Assembly: GCA_021904315.1 (NCBI GenBank)
Contig: CM038918.1
Location: 11,113,349 to 11,177,348, forward strand
Direction: 5' to 3'
DNA from: Sphagnum magellanicum
Taxonomy: Eukaryota > Streptophyta > Sphagnopsida > Sphagnales > Sphagnaceae
Length of the DNA: 64,000 bases
The first letter of the stretch is position 1. The number at the start of each line of letters is the position of its first letter. Under the pieces are notes generated by a model, which had not been told where the DNA came from, made no database searches, and saw only the letters and a program-made list of their open reading frames with translations. This document shows, piece by piece, positions 13,633-25,837 of the stretch. A program made the position numbers and the translations under genes.

Positions 13633-13815
13633 ACGTAGCTGAAGTGATGATCATCCATAAGAGAATTTAGCCAGATTTGGTTATAAGAAAATATGGAAGT
13701 CAAAAGAATTCTAGCATCCTTCTTCTGTATTCATGTCTCCACGCTGCAACTTAGGATGGAATAACTGAATTTCATTTCCATAACACATTTTGTCGAAATT
13801 TGGCGAATAAAAAAC
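13633..13815. repeat. Dispersed repeat copy B
   Basis: This is homologous to 10112-10330 in the same orientation. It ends about 150 bases before the CT-rich leader region of the PHD-finger gene, so it may form the distal edge of that gene's promoter region. It contains no recognisable coding sequence. Confidence 0.45.
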
Positions 13816-14947
13816 TCAAAAGAAGTTAAATTTTGGCCAATTTGAAAAAAAATTCGCCATTTGGCGAAATTCCCTGCCCCCAATCCACCTCATAAGGAGG
13901 AAAAAAAAGGGTGGATCCCAACGGACAAATGGGTGGGTAAGGTTTTGTAACTGCGTTAAATTTGCAACTAGCCTCTTGTTAGTCCACCCATAGTTAACTA
14001 TTTCTTTCTCTGATCTAGCTATTTCTTTTTCTCTTTCTCTCTCTCTCTCTCTCTCTCTGTGGCCCCGCCCCCCGCGGTCTTCTCTTTGCTTTTGTTGTCT
14101 TGTGTCGGTTTCAACTTTCCGCAGGCATCGTTTCTGTGCGAGCTTCTTCGCTTCGCGCACGGCGGGTTGCGCTTCTTTCCTCTGCTGCTGCTGCAGGAGG
14201 CCTCCTCCTTGGGGTACTACTTTTTATGATGACTCGTGAGTATGCTTTTCTCCTCACGTGCTTGCTTTTCTCTTGAGCTTTAAGTTGCTCCCCAGCTTTT
14301 CACGTTTTGTAGTTTGTTTGCAAACTTGTTTTTCATTCTTTCTTAGTCTTTTTTTTCTGAGTGAGAGAGAGAGTTCAGAAGAACTACATCGTACGTCGTC
14401 TGAAGAAGTAGAGATCATCATCCTTGAAGAAAAGAAGCTGCTGCTGCGACAATCTTTCTTTCTTTTCTTTTTTTTCTTTCTACGTTGGGCAGGGAGTGTT
14501 TGTTTTTGTTGTTCGATCGGTTTCTTTTTGCTCTTGCTGTGGAGGATGCTTTCTTTGAACAAGTCACGAGTGCAAAGCCGGAGGAGTTGCTTAGAGACGG
14601 ACGTTACGGACGTTCTTTCTTTCTTTCTTGTTTGCTTCACAATCATGATAATGATGCAGTAGTCCAGCCTGAGATCTGTTGTCGTACACAGCAAAGTGTT
14701 TCTGAAGACAATTTGCGGTCGCCTGCACACGTCCATTTGTCGATGATACTTTGATCTCATAAGAGTTGTCTTTCACACCAGCTTTAGAGAAGAAGAGTGG
14801 CAAGTCCTCTCTCTCTCTCTCTCTCATCAGCAGCAGCAAGTCTTCCAGGCCGGGGCCTGCGTCCGAAGAAGAAGATCATTACAGAAAACAAAAGTTGAGT
14901 TTAGATTTCTGTGAAGAAGGTTATAACGTTCAATTTCATTTTACTGG

Positions 14948-14948
<1 letters not shown>

Positions 14949-14990
<42 letters not shown>
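14949..14990. repeat. (CT)21 microsatellite
   Basis: An uninterrupted CT run of 42 bases within the leader of the PHD-finger gene. Shorter CT runs lie at 14037-14058 and 14809-14825. The purine strand is a GA repeat, a known binding context for plant GAGA-binding (BBR/BPC) proteins. Such binding here is inference. Confidence 0.95.
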
Positions 14991-14991
<1 letters not shown>

Positions 14992-15321
14992 GTCTTCAAG
15001 TCGAGACCAGTTGCATTTCCGAAAGATAGCACAGCTTTGTTTCACCGTCGACGAAACTCCACTTTCATCTGGTGCACGAGTGTTTTGTAGAACGGTGCAG
15101 GTGTCCATTGTCGTGGTCTCATCAGCTTCTTCAGCTCGGTGCTGCTTGCTGGTTGTGCTGCCATTTGAACAAACTTGTGATGATCATGGCACATGCATGA
15201 ACTCGTGACAATAGAATTCTGTAGACCTCCGATAGAGTCTGGTAGCACTCCACAGACATTGATCAAGAAGAAGCAAGCCAGCAAGTATTTGCATGAATTA
15301 GCAAGCAGAGTACAACAATAG

Positions 15322-15344
15322 ATCTATCTATCTATCTATCTATC
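15322..15344. repeat. (ATCT)n microsatellite
   Basis: Five to six tandem ATCT units in the presumed leader of the PHD-finger gene. A related TCTG repeat lies at about 16147-16163, just inside the intron. Confidence 0.9.
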
Positions 15345-15887
15345 AGAGGTTTGTTATGTCATCAAGTCCTTCTTCGTCGACGGTGGATCATAGCTTTGGA
15401 TCAAGCTGCTGCTGCTCAAGAGGATTTGGAGAAGCTTGCTGCTGACCTCTGGACAGCATTTAATTGCTGGAGATCGGCCTAATTACACTAGAAGAACTTG
15501 GACATCACTTCTCCTCGCAGGAGCTTGACGACGGATCATATAACTACTACTACTTCTTCGAGCTTATTGTCTTTGGGAGCTGCGTGAGATTCAACAACGA
15601 AGCAACTTGGAACCTGGCTCGCGGGGGACGGTCATGTTATCAGCAGCTTGAAAACTATGAAGAATTCTCAGGCGTTTCCATGTCTCAACAAGAAGGAAAA
15701 GGCGTTCTGTAATTATTATCGTAGCATGCAGGCGTTGGATGACTCCAGTGTGCAGCTGCAAAGCGGTGGAGATCAAAGATAGAGAGGAGCATTCAGGACC
15801 TGCAGCGGCGTGAGCTTGATTGTATAGCTGGGTTGTATAGTGTCCCGAGGGGTTGGTGATCACTGTTGGTGTGGAGAGAGGAGAGAA

Positions 15888-18800
15888 ATGGACTCGAGGA
15901 GCCGTGGCGGTTCAACAGTACAAATTGGAGGTATGGCAGCGCGGCAGTACGTCGCGGGGGCCATGCTGCTTCAGTGCGGGACGTATGAGAATCATGGTTG
16001 GATGAGCGGCGGCGGCGGCTCGGAGATGATGATGCAGGAGTGTAACATGTGTGGGGATGTGGGGTTTCCCGATCAGCTCCAGCATTGCTCCGCCTGTCGC
16101 TCGCGTGTCCAGCACACGTAAGTATCATCTCTTTCTCTCTCTGTGTCTATCTGTCTGTCTGTCTGGAATCAGCTTGTAAGCTTCGGGAGTTCAAGCTTTT
16201 CGGTAACTTCAATGGTTTAGTACCGTGATCTTCAAAATCTTCTGGAGTTTCGGAAAGTTGATCAATATGAAGCCTTCGGGCCAGTGCTGGCTGCAACTTC
16301 CGAAGCTACGAAGGAAATGGAATTCACGAGGCTCCTTGACTTCGAAATTGGACATGTTCTTGAAGCATTCCTCAACGACTTCTTCTAAAGATCATCGTAG
16401 AACTTCGCCTTTGTTTTGCTGCTGATGCGATTCCGTTCCGTCTCATTATATAGTTAGACGTGTTACAAAGCTTCTTTTGTATTTTCCAAGTCTTCCCGGC
16501 GGTGATCCTTCCAGCCGTTGGCTCATAAACGATCTTCTTAGCCTCCTGAACTCTCACCCTCTCAACCTTCCTCAACCTTCCAAGTAAATGGGTTTGTCCG
16601 TCCTTTCCTTCCGTTTGTAGTTCGAGCTTTTTTTCGAGCTTCTTCTTACTCAAGTCGATGGTAAATTCCTGGGATACCACAATTCATCAACCCTGTGTGG
16701 TCGTCGATTTGACTTCGTCATCTTAATGTTTACTTCTCCGATTTCCTTGGGCTGGACCACTATTCTCAGTTCTCTACTGAGAGCATCTGGAACTTAGCTG
16801 ATTTCCTTAACTGCGCACTGCAGTGACTCTTATTTTCGTTCTCTCTCTGTTTCAGCTTTCTCAACGTCTCTCTCATTTCAATAATTTTATGCCTCTCCAT
16901 GCGTCACGAGCTTCTTCACTCAGATTCGTTAAGTACTGCATTGATTACAACTGAGAGCTCTGTTTCCTTGCCAGAAATAAGCTGGAGGAAACATGGTCAA
17001 AGAGAACCTTTCTAGTCTCTTTTCATTGTTCTCATCAGCTTGAATGCTGAAAACCCAAGCTTCTTTAGCATCGTTGCAAACCTTTTAGGGACCCAACTGA
17101 TGAACAATCCAACTCAAAGTGTTGTTGAACCAGTTGGATATTCTTCCTTCCGAGCCAGCAAGTTCTAGTTCTAAGTTGAAAACGGTTTAGGATATTGCAT
17201 TTGGGATTCAAGGGTGAAACGAATGACCTAAGTTTTTTCCAGTCTTCCTTTGAAAGCCTGTCTAGAACTATCATGTGACCCATCAAGATTGAGAGCGCTC
17301 TTGAGCTCTGTGGTCACATCTCAGAGGGCCAAATCTGTGACTTGAATCAAGTTGGAGGAAAGAGTGAGTGAGTTAGGGTTTTGCTTGTGTTGTAATGTTG
17401 TGCACCATTGTGCTGCAAATGACTGGAGTCTTCCTGTACATAAACTTTAGTACCTGTGATCACCAGATGTGCATCTGGCACAATACTATCACTACACTGT
17501 GTACCAGCTTTGTTGGACCTTGTGAACAAAGCAAACCATGATGAGGCATATTACATAGGGATTTGCTCCTGGAGCACTGTGCAGAATCCTGTAGAAAGGA
17601 AAGGAACTGTAGAAGACTTTTCAGGCACAGCATGATACTGTACCTCCTTTGTGCTGAGAACATGGTAAACATGGTGCCAAGAGTTTGTAGGAAGGGCTTC
17701 ACCAAGTAGTCATCCTCTAGTTCAAAGTACAGATTCAGGTGCTCAGCAAGTGCATTCAGTTCAACTTTGTCTGGCTCTGTCATGAGATAAGGATTCACAG
17801 TGGATGCATAGTGTCTCAAAATTGAGGAATCCCTGCACGAGGCTTTGCATTTGTGATTGGGAGCTCTGATAAAAACTTGGATTTGACTGAGCCATCTTGG
17901 TTCTAGACATTGGTTAACTTTTATCACTTATGTCTCCCTCAAGCTAGATGCAAATCCTCATTTGCGGACATGAACAATTGAACTTGAGTGATGAGAAAGA
18001 ATACAGACTACCAATATAAATCTGATAAGGAATATATATTCGTGTAGTTGGTCAGCTACCTCAAGGAGGAGTGGCATGCTGCAGGTCTTGCCAGGGTCCA
18101 GAGCTGTCATTGAACAAAGTCTTCAGATGATTTTGATCAATCTTGCAATGCATAGATCCTCAGGTTTGACTGTTACTAATGTCCTTTTTATGTTACTGCC
18201 TTTTACAGGGCAGTGCAAAATACCTTAGCTCTTCACCATCATAAAACTTGTTGCCTGTATAGCGTTGTACTGCAACTTGACTTCAATTGACAAATTGAGT
18301 TTCTCTGCAGATATTGCTCCACATCGATGGAAGGCACAGACTCTGGATGTTGGATTTGCGACTGGTGCAGAGTAGCAAAGCAAGCACCTGGATCCAGAAA
18401 TGAGAGACAAGTGGAGGGGATAAAGGAGTCCTTGAACAAGCAACCCCTCTCAAACACTTCACACAAAGAGCATGCACTTGAGCTTCTTTTAAAAGCTGCA
18501 CTGGCACCTCCAGGTACATCAGAATTGGCTTCACCTCGGGCAAAGTTTACTGACCCAGTTATGCAAGACAGCCCAGTTGCTGACTGCGGATCAAACTGCT
18601 CATCAAGCCTAGAAAGTGAGAAGCTCATGAGCCTCAACATTGGGTCACATTCATGCAATGCAGCAGAAGCTAGTTCCTCATGTGAGAACCAGGTGGTGCT
18701 TGACATGAATATATCAGATGAAGAAGGAAGCCTTGGAATTGTGCCCCAAGTTCAGATTAATGGATCTTCAAGTTGTGATATCAGACGGAGTCCTAAGAGC

Positions 18801-19016
18801 CTACTACGATGCAGTGTTCAAGTTCGATCATCAAAGATGCCTAAGCAAAAGTCATTGCCAGGGTTAAGAAATCATGGATCATCGTCATCAATACCAGTGC
18901 CCTTGATGAAGCTTACTTCTTTTAAGTCAATGCCTCGCACAAAGAGTGTTGCAATCATAGAAAGCCCTAAAGGACTGGTTCGGCGCTACAAGTCCTTATC
19001 AGATATTTCCTACTGA
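15888..19016 (+). CDS. PHD-finger protein (plant family), two exons
   Basis: The coding sequence joins 15888-16117 and 18311-19016 and encodes 311 aa. The intron of 2193 bases has a GTAAGT donor and a TCTCTGCAG acceptor. The phase fits exactly: codon 77 (Thr) is split AC/A. A C4HC3 PHD zinc finger is completed only by the splice: Cys52, Cys55, Cys67, Cys70, His76, Cys79, Cys93 and Cys96, with the core CNMCGDVGFPDQL in exon 1 and CWICDWC in exon 2. The rest (about 97-311) is Ser-rich and probably disordered. It ends in a basic stretch closing with RRYKSLSDISY, similar to the C-termini of plant PHD proteins of this type. PHD fingers usually read histone H3 tails, so a nuclear chromatin role is likely but not proven here. 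ATG 15888 is the first in-frame ATG. The gene stands alone, with no operon-like context. Confidence 0.87.
16118..18310 (+). other. Intron of the PHD-finger gene
   Basis: This is the sole coding intron, with GT-AG ends. It starts with CT- and TCTG-rich sequence. The middle has unusually balanced composition for this window and contains a 155-codon open frame on the opposite strand (17460-17927), discussed among the findings. No transposon ends were recognised. Confidence 0.75.
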
Positions 19017-20272
19017 GAAATCAACCAGATTTTATTGACCACAAAGAGGTCGTCATTAGGGAATTATGTTGAGGAATTTGGCATGACATTTGTACCAACT
19101 AACCTTGATTGCAAGGGTTAGTTTTTCGACAATTTTGGGTTTGGTATCCATTTGGTATCCTGGCTGGGGATTTCAGAGTTGCGAACAAGGGAAAAAAAAT
19201 TTAGGTTTTTGAGTTTGTTCCTACTTGTTGAAACTTATACTGAGTTTTCACATGTGGTTAGTTGCAGCCCCATCATCTCACCGAGACATGTAAGCTACTC
19301 CTCATTTACAGCCCACAGATATCTAGGAAGTTTGACCTCAGGCTAGTTCCATGCTCTTGGCCAACTACAGGGATAGATCAAACTTTCTAGGATGCAGATC
19401 TATTTCTTCCTTCTCTTGATTGGACAGTAAGTGTATGTGTTCATATATCTTGAGTTTTGCAAATTGCTTGAATCGGTTTGTAACTATTGCAAATTGTTAC
19501 ATGGGTTCTGAATTGGATGCCAGAGAGGCCAGAATTGATTGTGAATTCTCTGAATTCGAATCCTTACAGACAACAACAAACAGGCACATGTGGAGTCCTG
19601 GTTTTGGTTGTCATGGCATTTTGAAGACTCTTCAGTCCTTGCAATATCATGTTCTCTTTTGTTACATGACCTAATGATCACTCTCAACTTTGCAGCTTTG
19701 ACCTCAGAAAGAGACTGGGCAAATGATGTTTGTATGAATGAGAAAATTGAATGATGAGAATCAACCTGATGATGAGGTTGGCAAGAAATGGAGCAAATTA
19801 CAAGCCTAGTGTTGTCAAGCTGGTTCAAGGTTACCTACCGTAACATGTGATTTTTCAGTTTACATCCACAACAATACACACACAGATATATAGCATGACC
19901 ATAAATCTCTCCTAGACACATAAAAACTAGAGCCCTATTCACACTTAACTATCAATAAATGATCTGCAGTAAATACCTAACAGCTTCATATATGTAGAAC
20001 TACACCATCCTGTGCTTTTTGTTTTTATTCAACATTAGACATTGTTGCAAGAAAATGTTCAAACTCTGTTCACAATCCACATATAATGTGATTGAAATTA
20101 TGGTGGTGATTGAACAAATGACAACTGACTTGGAACTTATCACTTCACACAACTAGTTTATCTCAACATGGCACCTCGAAAACTGAAAACCCGCCCATTG
20201 CAATGAGATGGTGCCACTCAGTTCATCAAATAAGTGTCAGTCAGAGTCAGTGTTTTAGGTTGCCCTGATCAT
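19017..20272. other. 3' flank of the PHD-finger gene
   Basis: This interval presumably begins with the 3' untranslated region of the PHD-finger gene. No clear poly(A) signal could be singled out. From about 19.9 kb on the sequence looks intergenic. Frames of 84-114 codons occur on both strands over the same bases and match nothing known. Confidence 0.4.
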
Positions 20273-20350
20273 GAGCCTAACCAACAACCAAACTACAATG
20301 CTATGAAATACGAGCCTAACCAACAACCAAACTACAATGCTATGAAATAT
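20273..20350. repeat. 39-bp perfect tandem duplication
   Basis: Bases 20273-20311 and 20312-20350 are identical except for the last base (C versus T). Because 39 is divisible by three, a small frame at 20234-20425 carries the 13-residue peptide EPNQQPNYNAMKY twice. The frame is short and unsupported, so this is annotated as a repeat and not as a gene. Confidence 0.9.
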
Positions 20351-22652
20351 GATGAATGGAGGTGGGAATCAAGACAGAATTCTGCCTGGTGTGCCCCAGC
20401 ACCCACGAATGCAACACGCCCATAATCCCAATTTTAGAACCCCTGCACACTTTTGGAACCCACAGCTAAGGGAAGGTTAGCTGGGGAACAAGAACCCAAT
20501 GGAAAAAAGGTGTCCTATCCATGCACGGTACATCCATGGTGGTGCATTTGTGGATACGGGTTCACTCTGGAGAATTCCAGCTAAAACGTAAAAATCTCGC
20601 AGAATTTCCAGTGTTAGGGGAGAGCATGTTATGTACAGTAACAATGCCTACTACAAATGTGAGGCATTTTGAAAATCGAAATGCTCACTCCAGTGGGCAA
20701 TTGGTTCTTGGATGCAAATGTCATAATCACTTTCTTTGTGGGATGAAAAGAGGGCATCTCAATTCTGATTACAAATTGGTTATGCTTGGTAACTGGCAGA
20801 GTCTCACCAGTTACGTTGTCCATAGTGAGGGTGTTCAATCACTCGCCTATGTTTGGTGATGAGCATGTTATTCTAATAGTCATTGGGAGTCCGAACTAAC
20901 TGCTCCATATGGATTCCATTCATTGTTGTGTGGCTCCGATTAGGTCAGTTCTCTGGCCTATAGTACCACTAAACCCTAAACCCTATTGCACAATTTGGAG
21001 GCAATTAACCCATGACCACCATCTTCTTCAGGTTTCCAAGCATCTCCACCCACACCCCTCTCTTGGGCATCTATCGGTGTTTGCCACATCCAATGTATAA
21101 TGTTAATTATTCCCCCATCTGCACCCATAGACGTGAAAAAGTGGACAGTGTAAAGCGCAAGATGAATGTCATCATCCGGTCTGATCATTATGGCTGGCTA
21201 ATCAAAAAAGTCATTTCCTTATAACAGCTCTTCTGGAGGTGGTACTACAGTGTTGTCTGGTTCTTACTTTTCAAGAGAACCTCTGATCCTGGTTCCAACT
21301 TTTTCCTTAATTTGAAAGAACCTCAGGTTTTAGTTCAAGGATTTCTATTAATTTATTACAACCTCCAGTCTGGTTCCAGGATCAGTTCTTCACATTTGAA
21401 GACTCCCAATTCTGGGTTTTTCAAAAATTAACTCTTGGGCAGGTCCGGTTCCAAACCAGATCCAGTTTGGCCAGCATGAATCCGCACTCACCAGTGCACC
21501 AGTTGGGAATTCTGTCCACTGGATGGGGTGAGATTTCTCATCTAGTGATTGAATGTGCGTTGACCTCTGTTGACCTTTTTGGTGCTGACCTTTTCTTTGA
21601 TTTTTTCTTTTCTGGTTGTTTTTTTCCCAACTTTGAGATCACCTGCCCAGGTACATACTACCTGCCTTCTTGGGCCTACCAACCAACTAAGAACCAACCC
21701 CCCTTTCTCACCTACCTACCCTCCCTCCTACCTATCTACCCAACACCTAAATAGCGCTAACAGCAACCAATGAAAATAATTCAAATACAAGTATTGCATT
21801 GAGTTGGCTAGCAATAAATTAGACATATTTAGGCATCCTATGCAGGTATTGCACTTGCAAGCTTTTCCTACCTTCAATGTAGCCACGAGCCTCCACTTTG
21901 CACTATTTATTGCATATTGTACACAACATAATTAAATAATTTAATGCCTTGGGTTAAGAGAAAAAGAGGATTACATTTTATAACATAAAATTGATCAAAG
22001 GAGGATTTTAAAGTTAGGTAGATGTTCCAAACATTTACGACTATTGTAAAAACATTTTTTTTTATATTAAACAAATTCAAGGTTAAGTTCAATTAGGAGG
22101 GAAGAATCATGAACCGTATATTGAGCAAATGAAACTCATTTCTTCTCTTTTGAAGGGGAGTGGAGACATCTTTCAAGTTGGAAAGACTCAAATTAGATGG
22201 TAAGAAATAAATCTTTTCTTTCACTCATTTAAATTCTTAATTTCTTGAGCTTTGATTTTTAATTCATAATTAGTTCATCTAAATTTTTTTTAATAGTTGT
22301 CAAGGTTATGTGTAAGGTTTTGTAGTTAGGGTTTAAGTTGTTTAAAAAGTGGTACATGTTTGGGTTCTAGCCTATAACAATACTTAAGGTTTTTTATTTT
22401 ATGGTTTGATTTAGGGCTAGAAAGCTTTGCAAGGAGAATGCCATTACCTTGTATAATCAAATTAAAGGTTTTTTCTTCTCCCCTTCATCTCTTTCATTCA
22501 TGTGTGATTTTAATTACAATTCAATTTATTTCATGTATTCGATCAATATGTAAATATAACCTACATTTTCTTGACTATTGGAGAAGACTATTAAGTCATC
22601 AAATATTTGATCCTAGCTCAAGAAATTTATGTTTAATTATTAGTCATTAATA
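20351..22652. other. Intergenic DNA
   Basis: No gene was recognised. The segment 20971-20984 holds two telomere-type units (AAACCCTAAACCCT). The segment 21240-21470 is rich in GGTTC and GAACC words like those near 6.4, 11.4 and 60.1 kb. The segment 20720-20795 resembles 53900-53980. The run at 21660-21750 is CCTACC-rich low-complexity sequence. Frames of up to 112 codons show no family features. Confidence 0.45.
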
Positions 22653-22985
22653 TAGGTATTGCTAGAATGGGTCCCATGTCCAATGTGTGTTTTAGTTTTG
22701 GAATGTAAGTATTGCAAGGTTGGGTCCTAAATCTAATGTCTAATTGAATTTGAAGTGTAGGTATTGTTTGGTTGGGTCTCAGGTCTAATGTGTGTTTTAG
22801 TTTAGAATGTGAGTATTGCAAGGTTGGGTCCCATGTCCAGTGTGTGTTTTAGTTTTGAAATGCAAGTATTACAAGGTTGGGTCCCAAGTCTAGTGTGTGT
22901 TTAAGGTTGGTATGTGGGTATTGTTGGGTTGGCTCTCATGTCCAATGTGGATTTAAGTAATTGGCATGTAGATATTGCAAGTGGA
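22653..22985. repeat. Tandem array, six units of 52-54 bp plus a partial
   Basis: Units begin at 22653, 22706, 22758, 22810, 22863, 22915 and 22969 (partial). Each is of the form TAxGTATTGCAAGGTTGGGT followed by CCCATGTCCAATGTGTGTTTTAG. Units are diverged from each other by about 10-25 percent, and the central ones are most alike. The repetitive peptide in the antisense frame here is a by-product. Confidence 0.92.
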
Positions 22986-25681
22986 ACATTTACATTCTTA
23001 GTGTTGTTATTAGTTTTAACATGTAAATATTGCCAACCTAAGTTCCATGCATAAGGTATTGATTATGCAAATATTGACCAATTGTGTATTCCATTAATAA
23101 TCATAATTTAATGAAGAAAGTGGGTGTTATAAGTGCACATTTTTACAAGTTTATAAGCAAGTGTCGGTTTGCTTGAAGGTTTCAAACATACTATCCTTTG
23201 CAGTTTTTGGGGCAATTTTTGGTATAAAATACCACCTAAGGCAATGTTAAATGTGTGATAATAAAAATGTAAAATTACAATCTTGTAGTATTGAATAAAC
23301 ACATCACAAAAATGTGAAAATATTTCCATGGATATGAATATAAATGGTATTTGGGTGGTATTGTATAACACCAAGATACTTGTCTTGTAAAACAAATACT
23401 TCTTACGCATGTAAAATTATTATAGATGACCATTTGTATAAGAAAAAAATTATAATAAATTGATATGTATGTATGAGATACATCTTTTGAATACCTTATT
23501 GGCCCAATTGCATACATTGATGAAATTTTAAAATGTTAAGAATGTGCTGAAAATCAGCAATTTGTTGTCCACATGGCAAAATACTTTGACTTTTGTGTGA
23601 ATGGATGAAAATCACCTTTCAATGTATTTAACATGATCTATTCTAGTGCCTTATCTATTTTTATATTTAAAAATTAATCCTTTTAAAATCATAGCCATAT
23701 TGTTTACAAGTGGGTCTTAAACTTTAAAAATACTTAGAAAATATGACTTCTTTTCACCAAATACCAAAAGTTTCTATAAATTTGATCACAAAGCAGGTAA
23801 AAAATTGTCACAAGTCATGTGGTTTGAATGTTTTAAGATCTTGACACAGAAATTATGCAATTTGTATGTATAGATGGGAAGGTTTGTGGAAATGTTTTTA
23901 AATGTTGTGGTATTTTAAAATACTGGTAGACTACAATACCTTTATCATTTTTGAGACACTCAAGCAAACTGTGACCCAAGCGTGGCCCAAATCACATTCA
24001 CTTTAAGTGCAAAGCGTAGTAAAATCCCCTTTTTCAAATGTGGATTTGGTGTGGACTCCTAGGGCAAGGCATGGGGGCACAAATAAAATGTCAATCAAGA
24101 TTGCATACATAACACATGCATGTGTGTGTGAGTTTTTGAAAAGTGAACAAAATAATGTGGAAACCCCATTGGAGATAAACATGCACAAAAATTTTCCCAC
24201 ACAAAAAGATATCAAGACCCCATCAATAAATAACCACCTTGGCCATACCTTGGAAGATTTGGATTATGGTGAACTTTTATATAAATGAACTCCAATTCAC
24301 TAATAGATGTAATGACATGTAATACAATGATTAATCCCACCACCCAATTATAGTGAGCCTAGCCACTAATATTGCACCCTACAATGATGAATGTTAGTGT
24401 AAACTAATGTTTAAAATTAAAATGTGAAAGTAATATGTTAATCTAGCAAACTGGAAAAATTGTTAATAAAAGCTATGATTAGCCATGTGTGTAATATGGT
24501 GTGCTACACATTGAAACTTTTTAGAATCACTAACATGGCTAGTCACTAAAAAATCATTATGGATCCATGACACAAAGATTAATGCACAACGATTTTAAAA
24601 TATCATTTGATGCACCCATTAGAACAATAAGTCAAGTAATGATAAGAAAATCACTATGTAATCACCACAACATCAATATGTATTTCACTTAAAGATCATA
24701 GGGGATAATCCACTCACCGTTGTCTTGAGTATAGTACATGGCATTACAATAAACTAATCCACTAGGATTCCACTGGTTGTTGTTACACGACCTTGTTCAG
24801 TAGCTAATTCCACTAAGTTGGACAAGATGTGACTATAATGTCATTATAGTGGAATTGGTCTAATCCACTTGAAAATGAGTGGAATGCATGCATTGGCACA
24901 CAACAACTAGGACTATGTTTCCTATTAGTGATGGTATGTATTAAAGACATGGTCTATATTAAAGGCAATGGAGAAGATCAAAGATGTTGAAGTCCAACAA
25001 ATAATCATTCATGATTTACATGATGTGATGTATATGTCCATTGAGCCCGAGGAAAACATTGAGACTTTCAAAGAATGAGAAAGAATGAAAGTCCTACAAA
25101 GTTTTGAACAACATAGTCTAATGACTCTTGCACACATTACTTTCGAACCTATTATTGCCAATTTTGGTATGTGTTCATTTTCAATTTCAATATTTCAAAA
25201 CATGTTTTTTCAATGATCATAATTTCATAATTTTACATCCCCTTAAATGGGTATGATCATGTTTTACCAATTGGACCATTGATATGATTAATATTACATT
25301 GTGCATTGTGTTTTAGAGTTGTGGATTATTGACCTTCGATGCATGCCACATTCAAACCAAGATACACAAGCAAGCATTGAATTTTACCATGGCGCCTTAA
25401 AGTGTTGGTTTTCATTTGAGACAAAGAGTCTTAAAAGGCATCAAATTGATTAGTTGGTTTGGAAATTAACAACAATAACTACATGACATTACATGCACAC
25501 ATCCGAAATGAAAAAGAAGGGGTTAATAAAAAACAAGGTTGTCAAACATATTATGAAAACAAATGTGGAAAAGGCAACAATATTGATCCCACTCATGCAT
25601 GTATCCCAACTATCCTTTGAAACATATGGTTATTGGATCATAAGGAATCAAAATTTTGTCAATCTGGCTACAAAGTGAAGT
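22986..25681. other. AT-rich intergenic DNA
   Basis: Frames of up to 100 codons occur, but none has recognisable domains. Short inverted segments around 24720-24880 contain repeated TCCACT/AGTGGA words, suggesting a degraded foldback. The sequence directly before 25682 is the host flank of the copia insertion. Confidence 0.4.
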
Positions 25682-25837
25682 ACCCATTTACAGAATATCT
25701 AGGTTGCACATGTGTGAATGGGCACTGCGAAGGAATCTTTGCAAGCACCAAACGTTATTACTTTCATGGTCACCAATGTTACATAAAAGGATGTCACTAT
25801 TTATTGTGGAACATGGTTCGAATCTAATCATGTAGGT
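25682..25837 (+). repeat. 156-bp direct repeat of host DNA, left copy
   Basis: This segment is repeated in the same orientation at 32095-32250, also exactly 156 bases, with about 11 differences. The left copy abuts the first base of the left LTR (25838). A normal copia target-site duplication is 5 bp, so this is far too long to be ordinary. Continuing host sequence is present only to the left of this copy and to the right of the other, so it looks like duplication created with, or exploited by, the insertion. Confidence 0.9.

Larger units (their letters stand above)
6257..13900. other. Intergenic DNA with diverged dispersed repeats
   Basis: No gene could be supported. The region 7421-7714 encodes a Lys-rich open frame of unknown origin that ends in a poly-A-like stretch. 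It may be a gene fragment, but nothing identifies it. At 6310-6560 and 11290-11520 there is AT-rich sequence dense in GGTTCTTTGAA and AAGAACC words. At 10112-10330 and 13633-13815 there are two copies of a diverged repeat. The word TGGCGA/TCGCCA recurs at 12285-12500 and 13800-13870. A long C/T or A/T homopolymer content explains many short frames. Confidence 0.45.
13960..15887 (+). promoter_or_regulatory. Promoter / long CT-rich 5' leader of the PHD-finger gene
   Basis: Base composition changes sharply near 13.96 kb from AT-rich repeats to pyrimidine-rich DNA of higher GC content. It contains CT tracts (14037-14058, 14809-14825, 14949-14990), GCTGCTGCTG-type runs and an ATCT microsatellite. 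This continues without a break to the start codon at 15888. CT-rich tracts of this kind are common around plant transcription starts and in 5' leaders. Many short upstream frames occur on the sense strand, for example one ending at 15712. Whether the leader is spliced cannot be decided from sequence alone. The 168-codon antisense frame at 14254-14760 is low-complexity Lys/Arg/Ser and is not counted as a gene. Confidence 0.5.

Noticed and set aside
14254-14760. 168-codon minus-strand frame in the PHD leader.
   Set aside because: Low-complexity Lys/Arg/Ser sequence produced by the CT/TTC-rich strand, overlapped by frames on the other strand, with no domain.
25811-25830. GGTTCGAATC word as a tRNA T-arm.
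   Set aside because: No acceptor, D or anticodon stems around it. The word is part of the 156-bp host repeat and occurs again at 32228.
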